DNA from: Legionella adelaidensis
GTDB lineage: Bacteria; Pseudomonadota; Gammaproteobacteria; Legionellales; Legionellaceae
Direction: 5' to 3'
DNA length: 64,000 bases
NCBI RefSeq assembly: GCF_900637865.1
Contig: NZ_LR134418.1
Location: 62,001 to 126,000, forward strand
The notes below the pieces were generated by a model, which saw nothing but the letters and a program-made list of their open reading frames with translations, ran no database searches and was not told where the DNA came from. This document shows, in pieces, positions 35,269 to 44,897 of the stretch. The stretch's first letter is position 1, and every line of letters starts with the position of its first letter. The position numbers and the translations under genes are program-made.

Positions 35269-37668
35269 TTACATCATCTTTCTTACCTGCAAAAAATAAA
35301 AAACCAAAAGAGCCCCAAAATAGGTAAATGCCGCGATATAAAGCGTCATCGAATACCCCAGCTCCATCGCACTAGCCATAGCAATAATAGAACCAATAAC
35401 CGAAGCCCCACCATTCAATGCCCAATACCACGGAATAGCATTTACCATAACCGGCTTCGTTTCCTTTACAATCTTTATCCCCGTGGGCAAAGCCATGCCC
35501 ATACAAATTGCCAAAGGAATTAAAATAACAACAAATAATAATAATTTTATACCCCATACAAAACTAAAGGTATTTTCCATAATTACTTTAAAATAAGCAG
35601 GATAGGCAATGGTAACTGCCAAAATGATTAACAAAGCGACAGGTAAAATTTTAAAAAGATGTTTAGTTAAGGATTGCGCAATAATGCAACCTATACCCCC
35701 AAAAAATAAAAGGCTAAATAAGGCGACGGATAAACCATAAGTTGTCCCTTCCAAGTATAAAGCACCTAATTGTATAACCGGAATTTCAATCAACATGAAT
35801 CCAAGGCCAAGGAGGGTAAAATAAAAACCCCAGCCCAATGAAATTTTACTTGTTTTTTTACTGACAAAGAGTGGGAAGAAAAAGAATACTAAAAGAAGAA
35901 TAATTGAGATAAAAAGAAGAACGAGAAATACGCCTAAACTATAAAAATTAAATGCTTGCCCAGAAAGTTTCGTACCCTTAAATAAATCAAGTACATTGCT
36001 CATATAAAACATTTGAAAGAAAAAAGGCCTGTCATCCATAGTAGGCCGTACATCATAGTAATAACTATTTAGAAATTCGTTAAGGCGATTTGTAGTTATC
36101 GCTTTTTGGAATAAGGGATTATTTTTCGCATTATGAGGCATATAAACAATATCAAAATTCAATTGCCTGGAATGCGCACTGATTTGTTCCAACTCAGCGG
36201 TAGAAAAAGGCGTGCGTTTGACCAAAGTAGTTGCAATAGCCGCCTTTAGTCTAGGCTTACTTTTTAAAATAACAATATGATTTGCCGCCCGCTCCCCTAT
36301 CCCTTCTAAAGCAGCCCGAGCAAGTATAGCTACTTTTAATGTTTCATTTTCAGGAGTGAAATAAAAACGCGAAACACTGAGTAAGCCATTAGGATTTAAA
36401 TGATTTAAATACGTGGTAAAAGCTTCTTGGGTATACAAACTATTTTCACTCATAGCAAAAGCCCCTGCTACGGTAGCGGCCCAGCTATCCACTAATGGGA
36501 TTTGTATAATGTCGTATGTATTATTACTCTTCTTCAAAACACTTCGGCCTTCGCCTACCGCGATATTAACTTTTGGGTGGCTGTATATATGTCCCGCATA
36601 ATCTGCGAATTTTTCTTTCACTAAACTCACAATAATGGGGTGAATATCAACCCCGGTAATAATTTTGGAGTTGAAGAGGAGTGCGGTGAGCACGTCGCGC
36701 CCACCTCCCACGCCGATAATAAACACGGAAGCATCTTTTCGTAGGTAATACGGGAGAGCGGTTATATCATACTTTAAATATTCTACCTTTTTATAATCCC
36801 CTTCAAAAAAGACAATGGGTGTCCCCGCATGCGCATCTTGCTCTAACCACAACTGTTTGAAATATCCTTGCGGCTGATAAACATCACTCATTCCCCAACC
36901 AAAAGGTTCCCCGATTTTGGTGTTTAAAGTAAAAACTTTGGGAAAAACGGTAATGCGCGAAAGTGGGGACCATTTTTCATAAATTTTATGCGCATTTAAT
37001 TCGGAATAAGTTTTCGTTTTCACCACTGGGAAAAGGAAGTTGGCAAAAACAATAAGAAGGAGAATTCCTATAGCTAAGAGAATTTCATAGCGAGGAAATT
37101 TTTTAATATTAAATAGATAGGCCGCCATTACGCAAAGTAAACTGGCGATTAAGACCACCTGTTGCGCAGAAAGATACGTAATTAAGACAATACAAGCAAT
37201 ACAGCCTGCCGCGGCACCTAAAAGATCAGCACCATAAATCATATAAGAATTTTGCGCTTTATTTAAAAAAAGAATTGAAACAATCATTCCGCATAAGACA
37301 AAAGGTATAGTGCAAGTAACATAAAGAAAAAGAAAAGGTATTAACTGGTACCAATTGACAGCGCTTGAAAAATGGGAAGAAAGCACACTCCATAAATTAA
37401 AAACAATACTTATAGCAAGAGTTAAACTTAAAAGTTGGAGGTTTCTTCTAAGATGCAAATGAAAGCTGTCTGCTAAAAGATAAATTACCAAACCGCCAAA
37501 TCCCAGCCCAAACATAGCAAGGGAAACGATAAAAAAAGAAAAGTGATACCAAAGAATGACAGAAAAAATTTTAGTAAGCGTTATTTCCAGCAGTAAAACA
37601 GCAAAACTTATTAAGAATAAACCGGCGTAGGTAAAAAAATTTTCTCTAAAATGCGTTTTTGATTGCAA
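35269..37668 (-). CDS. Membrane-embedded spermidine-synthase-like protein
   Basis: 799-aa fusion of membrane regions to a SAM-binding domain. About seven hydrophobic segments span residues 10-225, a spermidine-synthase/methyltransferase-like domain spans about 230-540 (VFIIGVGGGRDVLTALLF, DIHPIIVSLVKEKFADYAGH, SRFYFTPENETLK), and at least six more segments close the chain. Such proteins are annotated as 'spermine/spermidine synthase' or fused MFS/spermidine synthase, but many lack proven aminopropyltransferase activity. The DYDIIQIPLVDSW-like NTYDIIQIPLVDS region is where the catalytic Asp would sit. The TTG start has AAGGA seven bases upstream. Confidence 0.8.
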   Translation of the reverse strand: MQSKTHFRENFFTYAGLFLISFAVLLLEITLTKIFSVILWYHFSFFIVSLAMFGLGFGGLVIYLLADSFHLHLRRNLQLLSLTLAISIVFNLWSVLSSHFSSAVNWYQLIPFLFLYVTCTIPFVLCGMIVSILFLNKAQNSYMIYGADLLGAAAGCIACIVLITYLSAQQVVLIASLLCVMAAYLFNIKKFPRYEILLAIGILLLIVFANFLFPVVKTKTYSELNAHKIYEKWSPLSRITVFPKVFTLNTKIGEPFGWGMSDVYQPQGYFKQLWLEQDAHAGTPIVFFEGDYKKVEYLKYDITALPYYLRKDASVFIIGVGGGRDVLTALLFNSKIITGVDIHPIIVSLVKEKFADYAGHIYSHPKVNIAVGEGRSVLKKSNNTYDIIQIPLVDSWAATVAGAFAMSENSLYTQEAFTTYLNHLNPNGLLSVSRFYFTPENETLKVAILARAALEGIGERAANHIVILKSKPRLKAAIATTLVKRTPFSTAELEQISAHSRQLNFDIVYMPHNAKNNPLFQKAITTNRLNEFLNSYYYDVRPTMDDRPFFFQMFYMSNVLDLFKGTKLSGQAFNFYSLGVFLVLLFISIILLLVFFFFPLFVSKKTSKISLGWGFYFTLLGLGFMLIEIPVIQLGALYLEGTTYGLSVALFSLLFFGGIGCIIAQSLTKHLFKILPVALLIILAVTIAYPAYFKVIMENTFSFVWGIKLLLFVVILIPLAICMGMALPTGIKIVKETKPVMVNAIPWYWALNGGASVIGSIIAMASAMELGYSMTLYIAAFTYFGALLVFYFLQVRKMM

Positions 37669-37773
37669 TTGTTAATCCTTTAAAACAGGGCCAACCATCA
37701 AAAGAATTGACTCACATTTTTTCCAAAAAGTCCCAGTGTGCAAAGCTATAGCAATTACGGATTGAGCAATTCT

Positions 37774-37956
37774 TTAACTTAATTTATCCTTTTCTTCTAA
37801 AGAAATTTGCCTCGCTTCATTCTCAAGCATCACCGGAATACCTTCTCGAATTGGATAGGCCAAACGATCAAAACGGCAAATAAGTTCTCCTTTGGTATGT
37901 ATGAGCTTTCCCTTGCATACAGGACAAACAATAATTTCCAATAATTTTTTATCCAT
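37774..37956 (-). CDS. Trm112 family protein (YcaR-like)
   Basis: 60-aa zinc-finger-like protein of the Trm112/UPF0434 family. The core is [40 protein letters not shown]. Two Cys (CPVCKG) and one at ICR remain. These proteins stabilise methyltransferases in eukaryotes and archaea; the bacterial role is unknown. It follows tsaB by ten bases with AGGAATAAAAAT before ATG, so it is probably the last gene of fdxA-yoaA-tsaB-Trm112. Confidence 0.9.
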   Translation of the reverse strand: MDKKLLEIIVCPVCKGKLIHTKGELICRFDRLAYPIREGIPVMLENEARQISLEEKDKLS

Positions 37957-37966
37957 ATTTTTATTC

Positions 37967-38611
37967 CTATTTTTGGGTCACATCATCGCGAATATAAACG
38001 GGTAATGCTTCATCCGCGTCCACGGCAGCTATTTTATTATTTAATACCAGCTGTAACATCGAAGCGGCTTCGGGATAAGTCGTTTCTTTTTTCATAATTT
38101 GCTGTTTAATAGATAGGGATAGTGCCGATTCATATACTTCATAACCAACACCTGCCAAGATATATTTTTCATTAGTGCTTAATTGGATTTTCTCAGCAGC
38201 AGAAACATACTCTTGAAAAGGTTTACCAGGAATTATTTCAGCCCAATACAGCTCATGCATGCGGGCATCAATAACCGCCAGGACATTCGTTAACCCCTTC
38301 TCCCATATCTTCTGGGCAATCGCATTTAAAGTACTCACCGGATAAAGCGGAAGATCAGCGGCATAAGCTAAAGCTTTTGCTACACTACAGCCAATACGTA
38401 AGCCCGTAAAACTACCAGGGCCACGGCCAAAAACTACTCCATCCAACTGCTTAATAGATAAGTCACACGAAGATAATAATTCCTCTACCATCGGTAAAAG
38501 AAATTGGGCATGTTGCCGTATATCGTGGTGCTCTCGGGTTTCTATTTGATTGTGATACGATAACGCAATAGAGGCTCTATCAGTTGAAGTATCAAGCGCT
38601 AATAACTTCAT
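37967..38611 (-). CDS. tsaB: tRNA t6A biosynthesis protein TsaB
   Basis: Scaffold subunit of TsaBDE, which installs N6-threonylcarbamoyladenosine at position 37 of ANN-decoding tRNAs. The 214-aa ASKHA protein begins [18 protein letters not shown], continues with [21 protein letters not shown] and [25 protein letters not shown], and ends with a short divergent C-domain. Length fits (E. coli 231). It overlaps yoaA by 20 bases. Confidence 0.92.
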   Translation of the reverse strand: MKLLALDTSTDRASIALSYHNQIETREHHDIRQHAQFLLPMVEELLSSCDLSIKQLDGVVFGRGPGSFTGLRIGCSVAKALAYAADLPLYPVSTLNAIAQKIWEKGLTNVLAVIDARMHELYWAEIIPGKPFQEYVSAAEKIQLSTNEKYILAGVGYEVYESALSLSIKQQIMKKETTYPEAASMLQLVLNNKIAAVDADEALPVYIRDDVTQK

Positions 38612-40556
38612 TATTTAATGCCAATTGATTAATAAAATCTAACACTGTTTTCTCATCACGCGTTTTTAACATAGATGGTAAACTCGCAAATATTTGCCTG
38701 CCATAATCACGTCCGGTTAAACGGGGATCGGCGATCATCAATATCCCTTTATCTGAACTATCGCGAATCAAACGCCCTACTCCTTGTTTTAAGGCAATTA
38801 CCGCATTAGGCAAAGCCAATTCATCAAAAGCAGATAAACCTTTTTTCTTTAAAAAATCCATTTTACCACGAATAATAGGATCTGTAGGGCTTGCAAAAGG
38901 TAGCTTATCAATGATTACACAAGAAAGCGCTTCTCCTTTTACATCCACTCCTTCCCAAAAAGTGGCAGTTCCTAATAATACAGCATTGCCTAATTGGCGA
39001 AATCGGGCTAATAAAATAGGCTTCGCTTCGTCCCCTTGAATAAGAAGGGGTAAAGAAATTTTATTTTCTAACTGCAAAGCGACTTTTTGCAAAGCTTTAT
39101 GACTGGTAAAAAGAAAGAAGCACCGTCCGCCCAAAGCAGTAATAATAGGAATCGTTTTAGCAATTAAATGATCATAATATCCTTCTTGTTTAGGATCGGG
39201 TAAATCTCTAGGTAAATAAAGCAAAGCTTGCTCTTTAAAATTAAAAGGACTTGGCAAAGTTAACGTGTCACATTCTTCAAGGCCTAGAGGTTTTAAAAAA
39301 CAATGAAATGAGTTCGCCATGGTTAAAGTGGCAGAAGTAAAAATGTATGCACACTCTTTTTTTAAAGTACTTTTAAAATTCTTCGCTACCTCAAAAGGAG
39401 TAGAATGCAAAACCATAGAATGTTTAAACCGTTCAAGCCATTTTATGGTTTGTATATTTTGTATATCAAAAAATTTTTTTAAGTGGCGGTGCAATTCTTC
39501 AATTCTGTCTCTGCAACGCGTTAAACCGGTATTTTCCTCCATATCTTTAGTAAAACATTGCAAAATTTCACTCGCTATTTGCTCCAAATTTTTCCATCCT
39601 TCGATAAAAGCCTCTTTTCGTATAAATTGATCCCAACTAAGCCGGTCTTCCTTAAAGCTAACGGACAAAATAGAATTAATGGCACGATCTAACTGAAGAC
39701 TGAGTAATTTTAATGGCTGATTTGCTAAATCAAGGACAGGCCATTCCCGTAAAATATCATCCATTACTTCACGAAACTGACGCGTACTAATGCGCTCTCC
39801 TTGAAAATTGGCCGCTATTTCCGCTAATTGATGCGCCTCATCGAAAACAATTGCCTGCACACCCGGCAGCAACTCTCCAAAACCTTCTTCCTTTAGTTTG
39901 GAGTCGGCAAAAAAAAGATGGTGGTTAATTACTACGATATCCGCCTCTAAAGCCTTTTTTCGCGCCTTCATAAGAAAACAGGTTTGATGGTGAGGGCATT
40001 CAACCCCTAAACAATTTTCTGTAGTTGAAGTCACATAAGGCCAAACAGAAGAATCTTCACTAACTTCCGGTAATTCACTACGCTCCCCCACTTGCATCTG
40101 CGCCATTTTTTCTCTAACTAATAAGAGCTCTTCGGCGCACTGTGGGGTATTAAACCGCCCTTCTTCGCTATGCAATTCAATGCGATAACGGCAAAGATAA
40201 TTGGCCCTGCCTTTCAAGTTCTGTAGGCGTTTAGGCAAACCTAATGCATGCAAAAGCATAGGCAAATCTTTGTGGAAAAGTTGATCTTGCAGAGTTTTTG
40301 TTGCAGTCGAAATCAGAACTTTTTTATTACTTAATAAACAAGGGATAAGATAAGCAAATGTTTTTCCAGTTCCTGTGCCTGCTTCTGCGACTAAGATATT
40401 GCTTTCTTTAATAGCTTTTGCAATAGCAGCGGCTAATTCCACTTGTTGGTCACGGGCAATAAAACCTGGAATAGCAGTACTTAAACGCCCTTTCGTACCT
40501 AAAATACGCTGACAGGCAGTTTCAAAATCATCAGTGATTTCTTCGATGCTTACCAC
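38592..40556 (-). CDS. yoaA: DinG/YoaA-family iron-sulfur DNA helicase
   Basis: 654-aa XPD-like 5'-3' helicase. Walker A is EAGTGTGKT, and four Cys for a [4Fe-4S] cluster are visible ([21 protein letters not shown]). The DEAH box is VFDEAH; motifs [27 protein letters not shown] and [14 protein letters not shown] follow. Length and the adjacent tsaB match YoaA (E. coli yoaA is next to tsaB). YoaA works with HolC at blocked forks. The GTG start has a modest GA-rich RBS and overlaps fdxA by seven bases. Confidence 0.92.
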   Translation of the reverse strand: MVSIEEITDDFETACQRILGTKGRLSTAIPGFIARDQQVELAAAIAKAIKESNILVAEAGTGTGKTFAYLIPCLLSNKKVLISTATKTLQDQLFHKDLPMLLHALGLPKRLQNLKGRANYLCRYRIELHSEEGRFNTPQCAEELLLVREKMAQMQVGERSELPEVSEDSSVWPYVTSTTENCLGVECPHHQTCFLMKARKKALEADIVVINHHLFFADSKLKEEGFGELLPGVQAIVFDEAHQLAEIAANFQGERISTRQFREVMDDILREWPVLDLANQPLKLLSLQLDRAINSILSVSFKEDRLSWDQFIRKEAFIEGWKNLEQIASEILQCFTKDMEENTGLTRCRDRIEELHRHLKKFFDIQNIQTIKWLERFKHSMVLHSTPFEVAKNFKSTLKKECAYIFTSATLTMANSFHCFLKPLGLEECDTLTLPSPFNFKEQALLYLPRDLPDPKQEGYYDHLIAKTIPIITALGGRCFFLFTSHKALQKVALQLENKISLPLLIQGDEAKPILLARFRQLGNAVLLGTATFWEGVDVKGEALSCVIIDKLPFASPTDPIIRGKMDFLKKKGLSAFDELALPNAVIALKQGVGRLIRDSSDKGILMIADPRLTGRDYGRQIFASLPSMLKTRDEKTVLDFINQLALNNEVISA

Positions 40557-40879
40557 TCTTTCTGCAAATATTGCAATTTATCTTCCACTCCTTCCCACTC
40601 CTTGGCATCACTAGGAGCTTCTTTTTTAGCCGTAATATTCGGCCACTTGGGAGCAAGCTCAGCATTGAGTTCTTTATAAACCATCTGATTCTCAGTTAAA
40701 TCATCTTCAGAAAGAATAGCATTTACAGGACACTCCGGTTCACACAATGCACAATCAATACATTCTTCAGGATGAATAACCAAAAAGTTAGGGCCTTCAT
40801 AAAAACAATCCACCGGACACACTTCAACGCAGTCCGTATATTTGCATTTAATACAATCTTCAGTCACAACAAAGGTCAT
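40550..40879 (-). CDS. fdxA: 7Fe ferredoxin FdxA
   Basis: 109-aa ferredoxin with a [3Fe-4S] and a [4Fe-4S] cluster: [19 protein letters not shown] and [18 protein letters not shown]. The C-terminal extension ([38 protein letters not shown]) is standard for the family. It may supply electrons or share Fe-S biogenesis context with the adjacent YoaA helicase. First gene of the minus-strand operon. Confidence 0.94.
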   Translation of the reverse strand: MTFVVTEDCIKCKYTDCVEVCPVDCFYEGPNFLVIHPEECIDCALCEPECPVNAILSEDDLTENQMVYKELNAELAPKWPNITAKKEAPSDAKEWEGVEDKLQYLQKEW

Positions 40880-41072
40880 AGCGAAAGAACTCGTTACTAA
40901 AATGCCTATTAAACCATAATGCTAATGGGTCTAAAAGCCTCTTGCTAAAGTATATATACCCATCTACAAATAAGATTATCTTTCTTTCCTTAAGCTATTG
41001 ATACTTTGCCATAATTAATATAGAAAGGATGGTAACGGGAATAAATAAAATTTTATTACAAGTATAATTTTT

Positions 41073-43259
41073 ATGAGAAGAGCCCAGGAAGGAAATAAAA
41101 AATCTGTAAATGAAGAGGCCCTCTATGCAGCAATTGTAGAGTCAAGTAATGACGCTATTATTGGAAAAGATCTTAATGGAATCATTATCAGCTGGAATAA
41201 AGCTGCGGAAAATCTTTATGGGTATAAAGCGTCTGAAATCCTGGGGTTATCAATAGAGTATATTATACCCCCTGAGAAGCATTACGAAATTGCCCAATTC
41301 CTGGAAAAAATTAAAAATGGCAATAAAATCGACCATTATGAAACGGTACGCCTTAAAAGAGATGGAACGGCGGTTAAGGTCTCTTTGTCCATTTCTCCGA
41401 TAAAAAATCATTTAAATAAAATAATTGGAGCTGCTTCTATAGCAAGAGAGATCCCGTTTGTAACTCTTGAGCAAAAGAAATTTGAATTGGCCGTTGAGGC
41501 GGCTCCCAATGGTATGCTTATGATAGATGCTGCAGGCCAAATGCAGCTGGTTAACGCACAAGTTGAACAAATGTTTGGGTATGCACGGGATGAGCTTTTA
41601 GGAAAAACGGTAGAAATGCTAGTACCCGAGCGCTTTCGTAAAAATCATCCATTGTTCAGACAAGAGTTTTTCAAAAATCCAAAAGCGCGCTTAATGGGCG
41701 CCGGTCGCGATTTGTATGGTTTAAGAAGAGATGGCACCGAATTTCCTGTTGAAATAGGTTTAAATCCTTTACACACCAAAGAAGGCTTGCTTGTATTTGC
41801 CTCCATTGTAGATATTACTGAAAGAAAACGATTGACACAGCGCTTTGCATTAGCCGTTGAAGCTTCTCCCACAGGGATGATTCTTATTAATCGGGCAGGG
41901 CAAATTGAACTTTTAAATACACAAGTCCTCAAAATGTTCGGCTATGAAAGAAATGAGCTGATGGGCCAGAAAATTGAAATGCTGGTTCCTGAACGATATA
42001 GAGCAATCCATCCCGCACATCGATTGGTTTTTTTTGAGAAGCCCAAGGCTCGCGTTATGGGAGCAGGACGTGAATTATACGGTCAAAGAAAAGATGGCAC
42101 CGAAATTCCAGTGGAGATTGGTCTTAACCCATTAATTACAGAAGACGGCAGTTTCGTTTTGGCCTCGATTGTGGATATTACGGAAAGAAAAAAGGAACAG
42201 GAAAAATTTCAATTAGCAATTGAGTCTGCCCCTTCCGGCATCTTAATGGTTAATACACTGGGAGAAATTGAACTTGCTAACGAGCAAATACTTAAAATGT
42301 TTAAGTATAAAAAAGAAGAGTTAATAGGCCAAAAAGTAGAAATATTGGTGCCCGAGCGGTTTCGTGAAAGTCACCCAAAATATAGAAAAGCGTATTTCAT
42401 GAAACCCCAGACACGCGCGATGGGGTCGGGGCGCGATCTTTTTGGTTTGCGAAGTGATGGTAGTGAATTTCCTGTTGAAATTGGCTTAAATCCTTTAAAA
42501 ACCACCTCGGGAACATTCGTATTAGCCTCTGTCATTGATATAACGGAAAGAAAGTTAACCGAACAAATCGTTAAAAATAGTAATATTGAATTGGAACGTT
42601 TCGCCTATGTAGTTTCACACGATTTAAAAGCCCCATTACGAGGAATTGCTACCATTTCCAATTGGATTATGGAGGAATACCAGGAAAAGCTGGATCAACA
42701 AGGGCATAAATATTTAGCTCTCCTTGATAGTAGAGTCAAACAACTCCAGGCTCTAATTGATGGAATTTTAGAATACTCAAGAATCGGCCGCCTGAAAGAA
42801 AAATTAGAAAAGCTCGATTTAAATCGTATAATTAAAGATATTATAAAGGTATTAATGCCTCCTGCACACATTCAAATCACCGTATCTCAAAATCTACCGG
42901 TTATCTTTGCCGGAAGAACGCATATATATCAAATCTTCCAAAATTTGATTAGCAATGCCATTAAATATAACGATAAAAAAGAAGGAAGAATTGAAATTGG
43001 TGCTACTGAACACACTAACGAGTGGTTATTCTTTGTAAAAGATAATGGCAAGGGCATTGCGGAACGCTATAAAGACAAAATATTCGAATTATTTCAAACT
43101 TTAGAAAATAAAGAAAACAACACTTCAACGGGAGTCGGGTTAACGATAGCCAAAAAAATTGTAGATCTTTATAACGGAAAAATCTGGTTTACCTCTGACG
43201 TGGGTAAAGGAACCATTTTTTATTTTACATTAGAGAAAGAAAAACTTAAGGAACGATAG
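41073..43259 (+). CDS. Multi-PAS cytoplasmic histidine kinase
   Basis: 728-aa sensor kinase without a membrane helix. It has an N-terminal PAS (about 13-135, YAAIVESSNDAIIGKD), then three tandem PAS units of exactly 121 residues each (about 137-499) ending in SIVDITERK, SIVDITERK and SVIDITERK. HisKA with H516 (YVVSHDLKAPLRG) and HATPase (NLISNAIKYND, DNGKGI, GVGLTIAKKI) follow. It resembles Cph1/phytochrome-type kinases without a chromophore domain. A response regulator starts three bases after its stop, so the two are a pair. The start has no clear RBS. Confidence 0.88.
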   Translation: MRRAQEGNKKSVNEEALYAAIVESSNDAIIGKDLNGIIISWNKAAENLYGYKASEILGLSIEYIIPPEKHYEIAQFLEKIKNGNKIDHYETVRLKRDGTAVKVSLSISPIKNHLNKIIGAASIAREIPFVTLEQKKFELAVEAAPNGMLMIDAAGQMQLVNAQVEQMFGYARDELLGKTVEMLVPERFRKNHPLFRQEFFKNPKARLMGAGRDLYGLRRDGTEFPVEIGLNPLHTKEGLLVFASIVDITERKRLTQRFALAVEASPTGMILINRAGQIELLNTQVLKMFGYERNELMGQKIEMLVPERYRAIHPAHRLVFFEKPKARVMGAGRELYGQRKDGTEIPVEIGLNPLITEDGSFVLASIVDITERKKEQEKFQLAIESAPSGILMVNTLGEIELANEQILKMFKYKKEELIGQKVEILVPERFRESHPKYRKAYFMKPQTRAMGSGRDLFGLRSDGSEFPVEIGLNPLKTTSGTFVLASVIDITERKLTEQIVKNSNIELERFAYVVSHDLKAPLRGIATISNWIMEEYQEKLDQQGHKYLALLDSRVKQLQALIDGILEYSRIGRLKEKLEKLDLNRIIKDIIKVLMPPAHIQITVSQNLPVIFAGRTHIYQIFQNLISNAIKYNDKKEGRIEIGATEHTNEWLFFVKDNGKGIAERYKDKIFELFQTLENKENNTSTGVGLTIAKKIVDLYNGKIWFTSDVGKGTIFYFTLEKEKLKER
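41481..42569 (+). repeat. Three tandem 363-bp PAS-encoding units
   Basis: Units 41481-41843, 41844-42206 and 42207-42569 each encode 121 aa. All share LVPER(F/Y)R, GAGR(D/E)LYG-like, GTE(F/I)PVEIGLNPL and DITERK. This points to intragenic duplication. Confidence 0.9.
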
Positions 43260-43261
43260 CT

Positions 43262-43678
43262 TTGTATTCTACTAAACCTGTCCTACTTATAGAGGACGAT
43301 GAAATTGATCAAATGTCCGTTCAAAGGGCATTTAACGAGCTTAACATTATAAATGAATTAATCGTTCGTGATAATGGTGAAGAAGCCCTGAAATATATTA
43401 AGGAAGTTGAAAGACCGGCCCTTATTATTTTAGATTTAAATATGCCGCGAATGAATGGTATAGAGTTTTTAGAAATTATCAGAAAAGATAAGCTTTATAG
43501 AAATATTCCCGTGATTGTTTTTACAACCTCAAGCCGAACTGAAGATAAAATGAAGGCTTTTGATAAATGCATTGTGGGATACATTGTAAAACCTACTGAT
43601 TACAAAAAAATAGTAGATATCTTCAGAAGTATTGAACACTATTGGACTATTTCAGAAGGTCCTAGTGTTGCCTCATAA
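43262..43678 (+). CDS. Single-domain response regulator (Rcp1/CheY-like)
   Basis: 138-aa receiver without an output domain. The acidic pocket is LLIEDDEIDQ, the phosphoacceptor is D58 in IILDLNMPRMNG, then FTTSS and YIVKPTDYKKI (conserved Lys). This Rcp1-like type commonly pairs with phytochrome-like kinases. The TTG start has AAGGA nine bases upstream. It is coupled to the PAS kinase gene. Signal output must go through another protein or phosphotransfer partner. Confidence 0.88.
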   Translation: MYSTKPVLLIEDDEIDQMSVQRAFNELNIINELIVRDNGEEALKYIKEVERPALIILDLNMPRMNGIEFLEIIRKDKLYRNIPVIVFTTSSRTEDKMKAFDKCIVGYIVKPTDYKKIVDIFRSIEHYWTISEGPSVAS

Positions 43679-43707
43679 ACAGCCTAGAATGGTATTGTAA
43701 ATATAGT

Positions 43708-43732
43708 TGGTGCCAGCCAGCCGGAATCGAAT
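43708..43732 (-). other. tRNA 3'-end-like remnant
   Basis: The plus-strand text TGGTGCCAGCCAGCCGGAAT followed by CGAA shares TGGTGCC with tRNA-Leu (44791) and GCCGGAATCGAA with tRNA-Cys (44898). On the minus strand it reads like a T-arm plus acceptor ending CACCA, but no 5' half is present. Possible old att or recombination scar. Confidence 0.35.
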
Positions 43733-43844
43733 ATGCATGTAACTTATTGATTACATTCAACTAAAGTAATATGAACGGGGTCCAACCTTGCATATCCTAT
43801 CATAACGAAAGAATGCGAATAGATACGCAGAAACCTATTTTTGT

Positions 43845-43857
43845 GCTACAATGTAGC
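43845..43857. promoter_or_regulatory. Candidate antitoxin operator
   Basis: GCTACAATGTAGC, a 5-bp-arm dyad around a TACAAT -10-like hexamer, 20 bases upstream of the antitoxin ATG; fits RelB/DinJ autorepression. Confidence 0.4.
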
Positions 43858-43877
43858 TCAAAAGACAGGAGAATATA

Positions 43878-44144
43878 ATGACTACTAATGCAGTGGTAAG
43901 AGCGAGAATTGATGAGCATATTAAAGAAGAGGCGTCAGCCGTGCTTGCATCAATGGGGCTAACCGTGTCTGATGCATTCCGTATGTTGCTAACGCGCATA
44001 GCTAAAGAGCATGCGTTGCCTTTTGAACCTCTTATTCCAAACCAACAAACTATCAATGCGATGAAGGAAGCCCGACGTGGCCAGTTAAAATCGTTTAAAA
44101 CAGTTCAATCGCTCATGGATGATTTAAATAATGAGGACGATTGA
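43878..44144 (+). CDS. dinJ: DinJ/RelB-family antitoxin
   Basis: 88-aa antitoxin. The N-terminal ribbon-helix-helix (AVVRARIDEHIKEEASAVLASMGLTVSDAFRMLLTRIAKEHALPFEP) is the DinJ pattern; the C-terminal half (NQQTINAMKEARRGQ ... FKTVQSLMDDLNNEDD) should wrap the toxin. It neutralises YafQ and represses its own promoter in the family. RBS AGGAG is good. It overlaps the toxin gene by 14 bases. Confidence 0.92.
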   Translation: MTTNAVVRARIDEHIKEEASAVLASMGLTVSDAFRMLLTRIAKEHALPFEPLIPNQQTINAMKEARRGQLKSFKTVQSLMDDLNNEDD

Positions 44145-44412
44145 ATACACAACACAATTTAAACGTGATTATAAGCGCGAAATAAAAGGTAAATACAAAG
44201 CAGTCTTCAGTAATCTCTTTATTGAGATTATTGATACATTAGCACGAGATGAACCACTGGCAGCTAAACACCGGGATCATGCGCTATCTAATAATTGGCA
44301 GGATCATCGTGATTGCCATATAAAACCTGATTTAGTTTTAATTTATCGCAAGCCCGATAGGCAAACATTGCAATTGGTAAGATTGGGCTCTCATAGTGAG
44401 CTTAGTCTTTAA
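44131..44412 (+). CDS. yafQ: YafQ-family mRNA interferase toxin
   Basis: 93-aa RelE-superfamily ribosome-dependent endoribonuclease. The YafQ block is HALSNNWQDHRDCHIKPDLVLIYRK ... LVRLGSHSELSL. Key residues known in E. coli YafQ are present: His50, His63, Asp67 and a C-terminal His (here about 88). The Trp68 and Phe91 positions read Leu here, which other YafQ relatives also show. The pair is complete and probably functional. It lies next to a tRNA cluster, a common position for acquired modules. Confidence 0.9.
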   Translation: MRTIEYTTQFKRDYKREIKGKYKAVFSNLFIEIIDTLARDEPLAAKHRDHALSNNWQDHRDCHIKPDLVLIYRKPDRQTLQLVRLGSHSELSL

Positions 44413-44790
44413 TAAAGAAAGAGCAGGTTTATTAGAACTTCACTGTTAGGACTTAAAAAGTAACCCACTGGTTTTGAGAATACTGGTGTAACCATGCTTG
44501 ATAGCCCATTGCTCGCTGTCTTATCCAATATCGCACGGGCGGTTCAGTACTCAATACGAAAATTAACGAATCGTTGAGAAAGAAAAGTCAGTGTTATTCT
44601 ATTATTTATCAATCAGTTACGTACTAATTTTAACCTTTACGAACAATTACAAAATGTGTAATTGGTGCCCAGAGTCTCCCTGGGTACCAGATTTTTTCTC
44701 AACCGAGGCGCAACGAAAAACGAGCACCGGAGTTTACACCAGTAAATGAGGAGCGGAGTTTGAAGTTGTAACGAAGGGTGAGGAAAAATA
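44413..44790. other. 378-base noncoding region between yafQ and tRNA-Leu
   Basis: No convincing ORF. AT-rich first half without clear signals; then a hairpin GGTGCCCAG/CTGGGTACC with a T-run (44664-44697), then a GC-rich stretch GAGCACCGGAGTTTACACC ... GAGGAGCGGAGTTTG at 44701-44785 that resembles intergenic text I associate with Legionella genomes (from memory only). Confidence 0.5.
44664..44697 (+). terminator. Hairpin with T-run, possible terminator of dinJ-yafQ
   Basis: GGTGCCCAG (44664-44672) pairs with CTGGGTACC (44680-44688), one G-T wobble, then AGATTTTTT. The left arm equals the tRNA-Leu 3' end TGGTGCCCAG, so it may be a tRNA-tail scar reused as a terminator. Confidence 0.5.
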
Positions 44791-44880
44791 TGGTGCCCAG
44801 GGCCGGAGTCGAACCGGCACGGGATGTTTATTCCCGAGGGATTTTAAGTCCCTTGCGTCTACCTGTTTCGCCACCTGGGC
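44791..44880 (-). tRNA. tRNA-Leu (anticodon TAA)
   Basis: GCCCAGGTGGCGAAACAGGT start on the minus strand, anticodon loop CTTAAAATC, a long variable arm (CGGGAATAAACATCCCG), T-loop TTCGACT and encoded CCA. 90 nt, a class II tRNA. Confidence 0.97.
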
Positions 44881-44897
44881 ATTTTAAACATCTACTT

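Noticed and set aside
40880..41072. Possible small RNA gene between fdxA and the PAS kinase
   Set aside because: AT-rich, without a clear promoter-terminator pair or stable hairpin.
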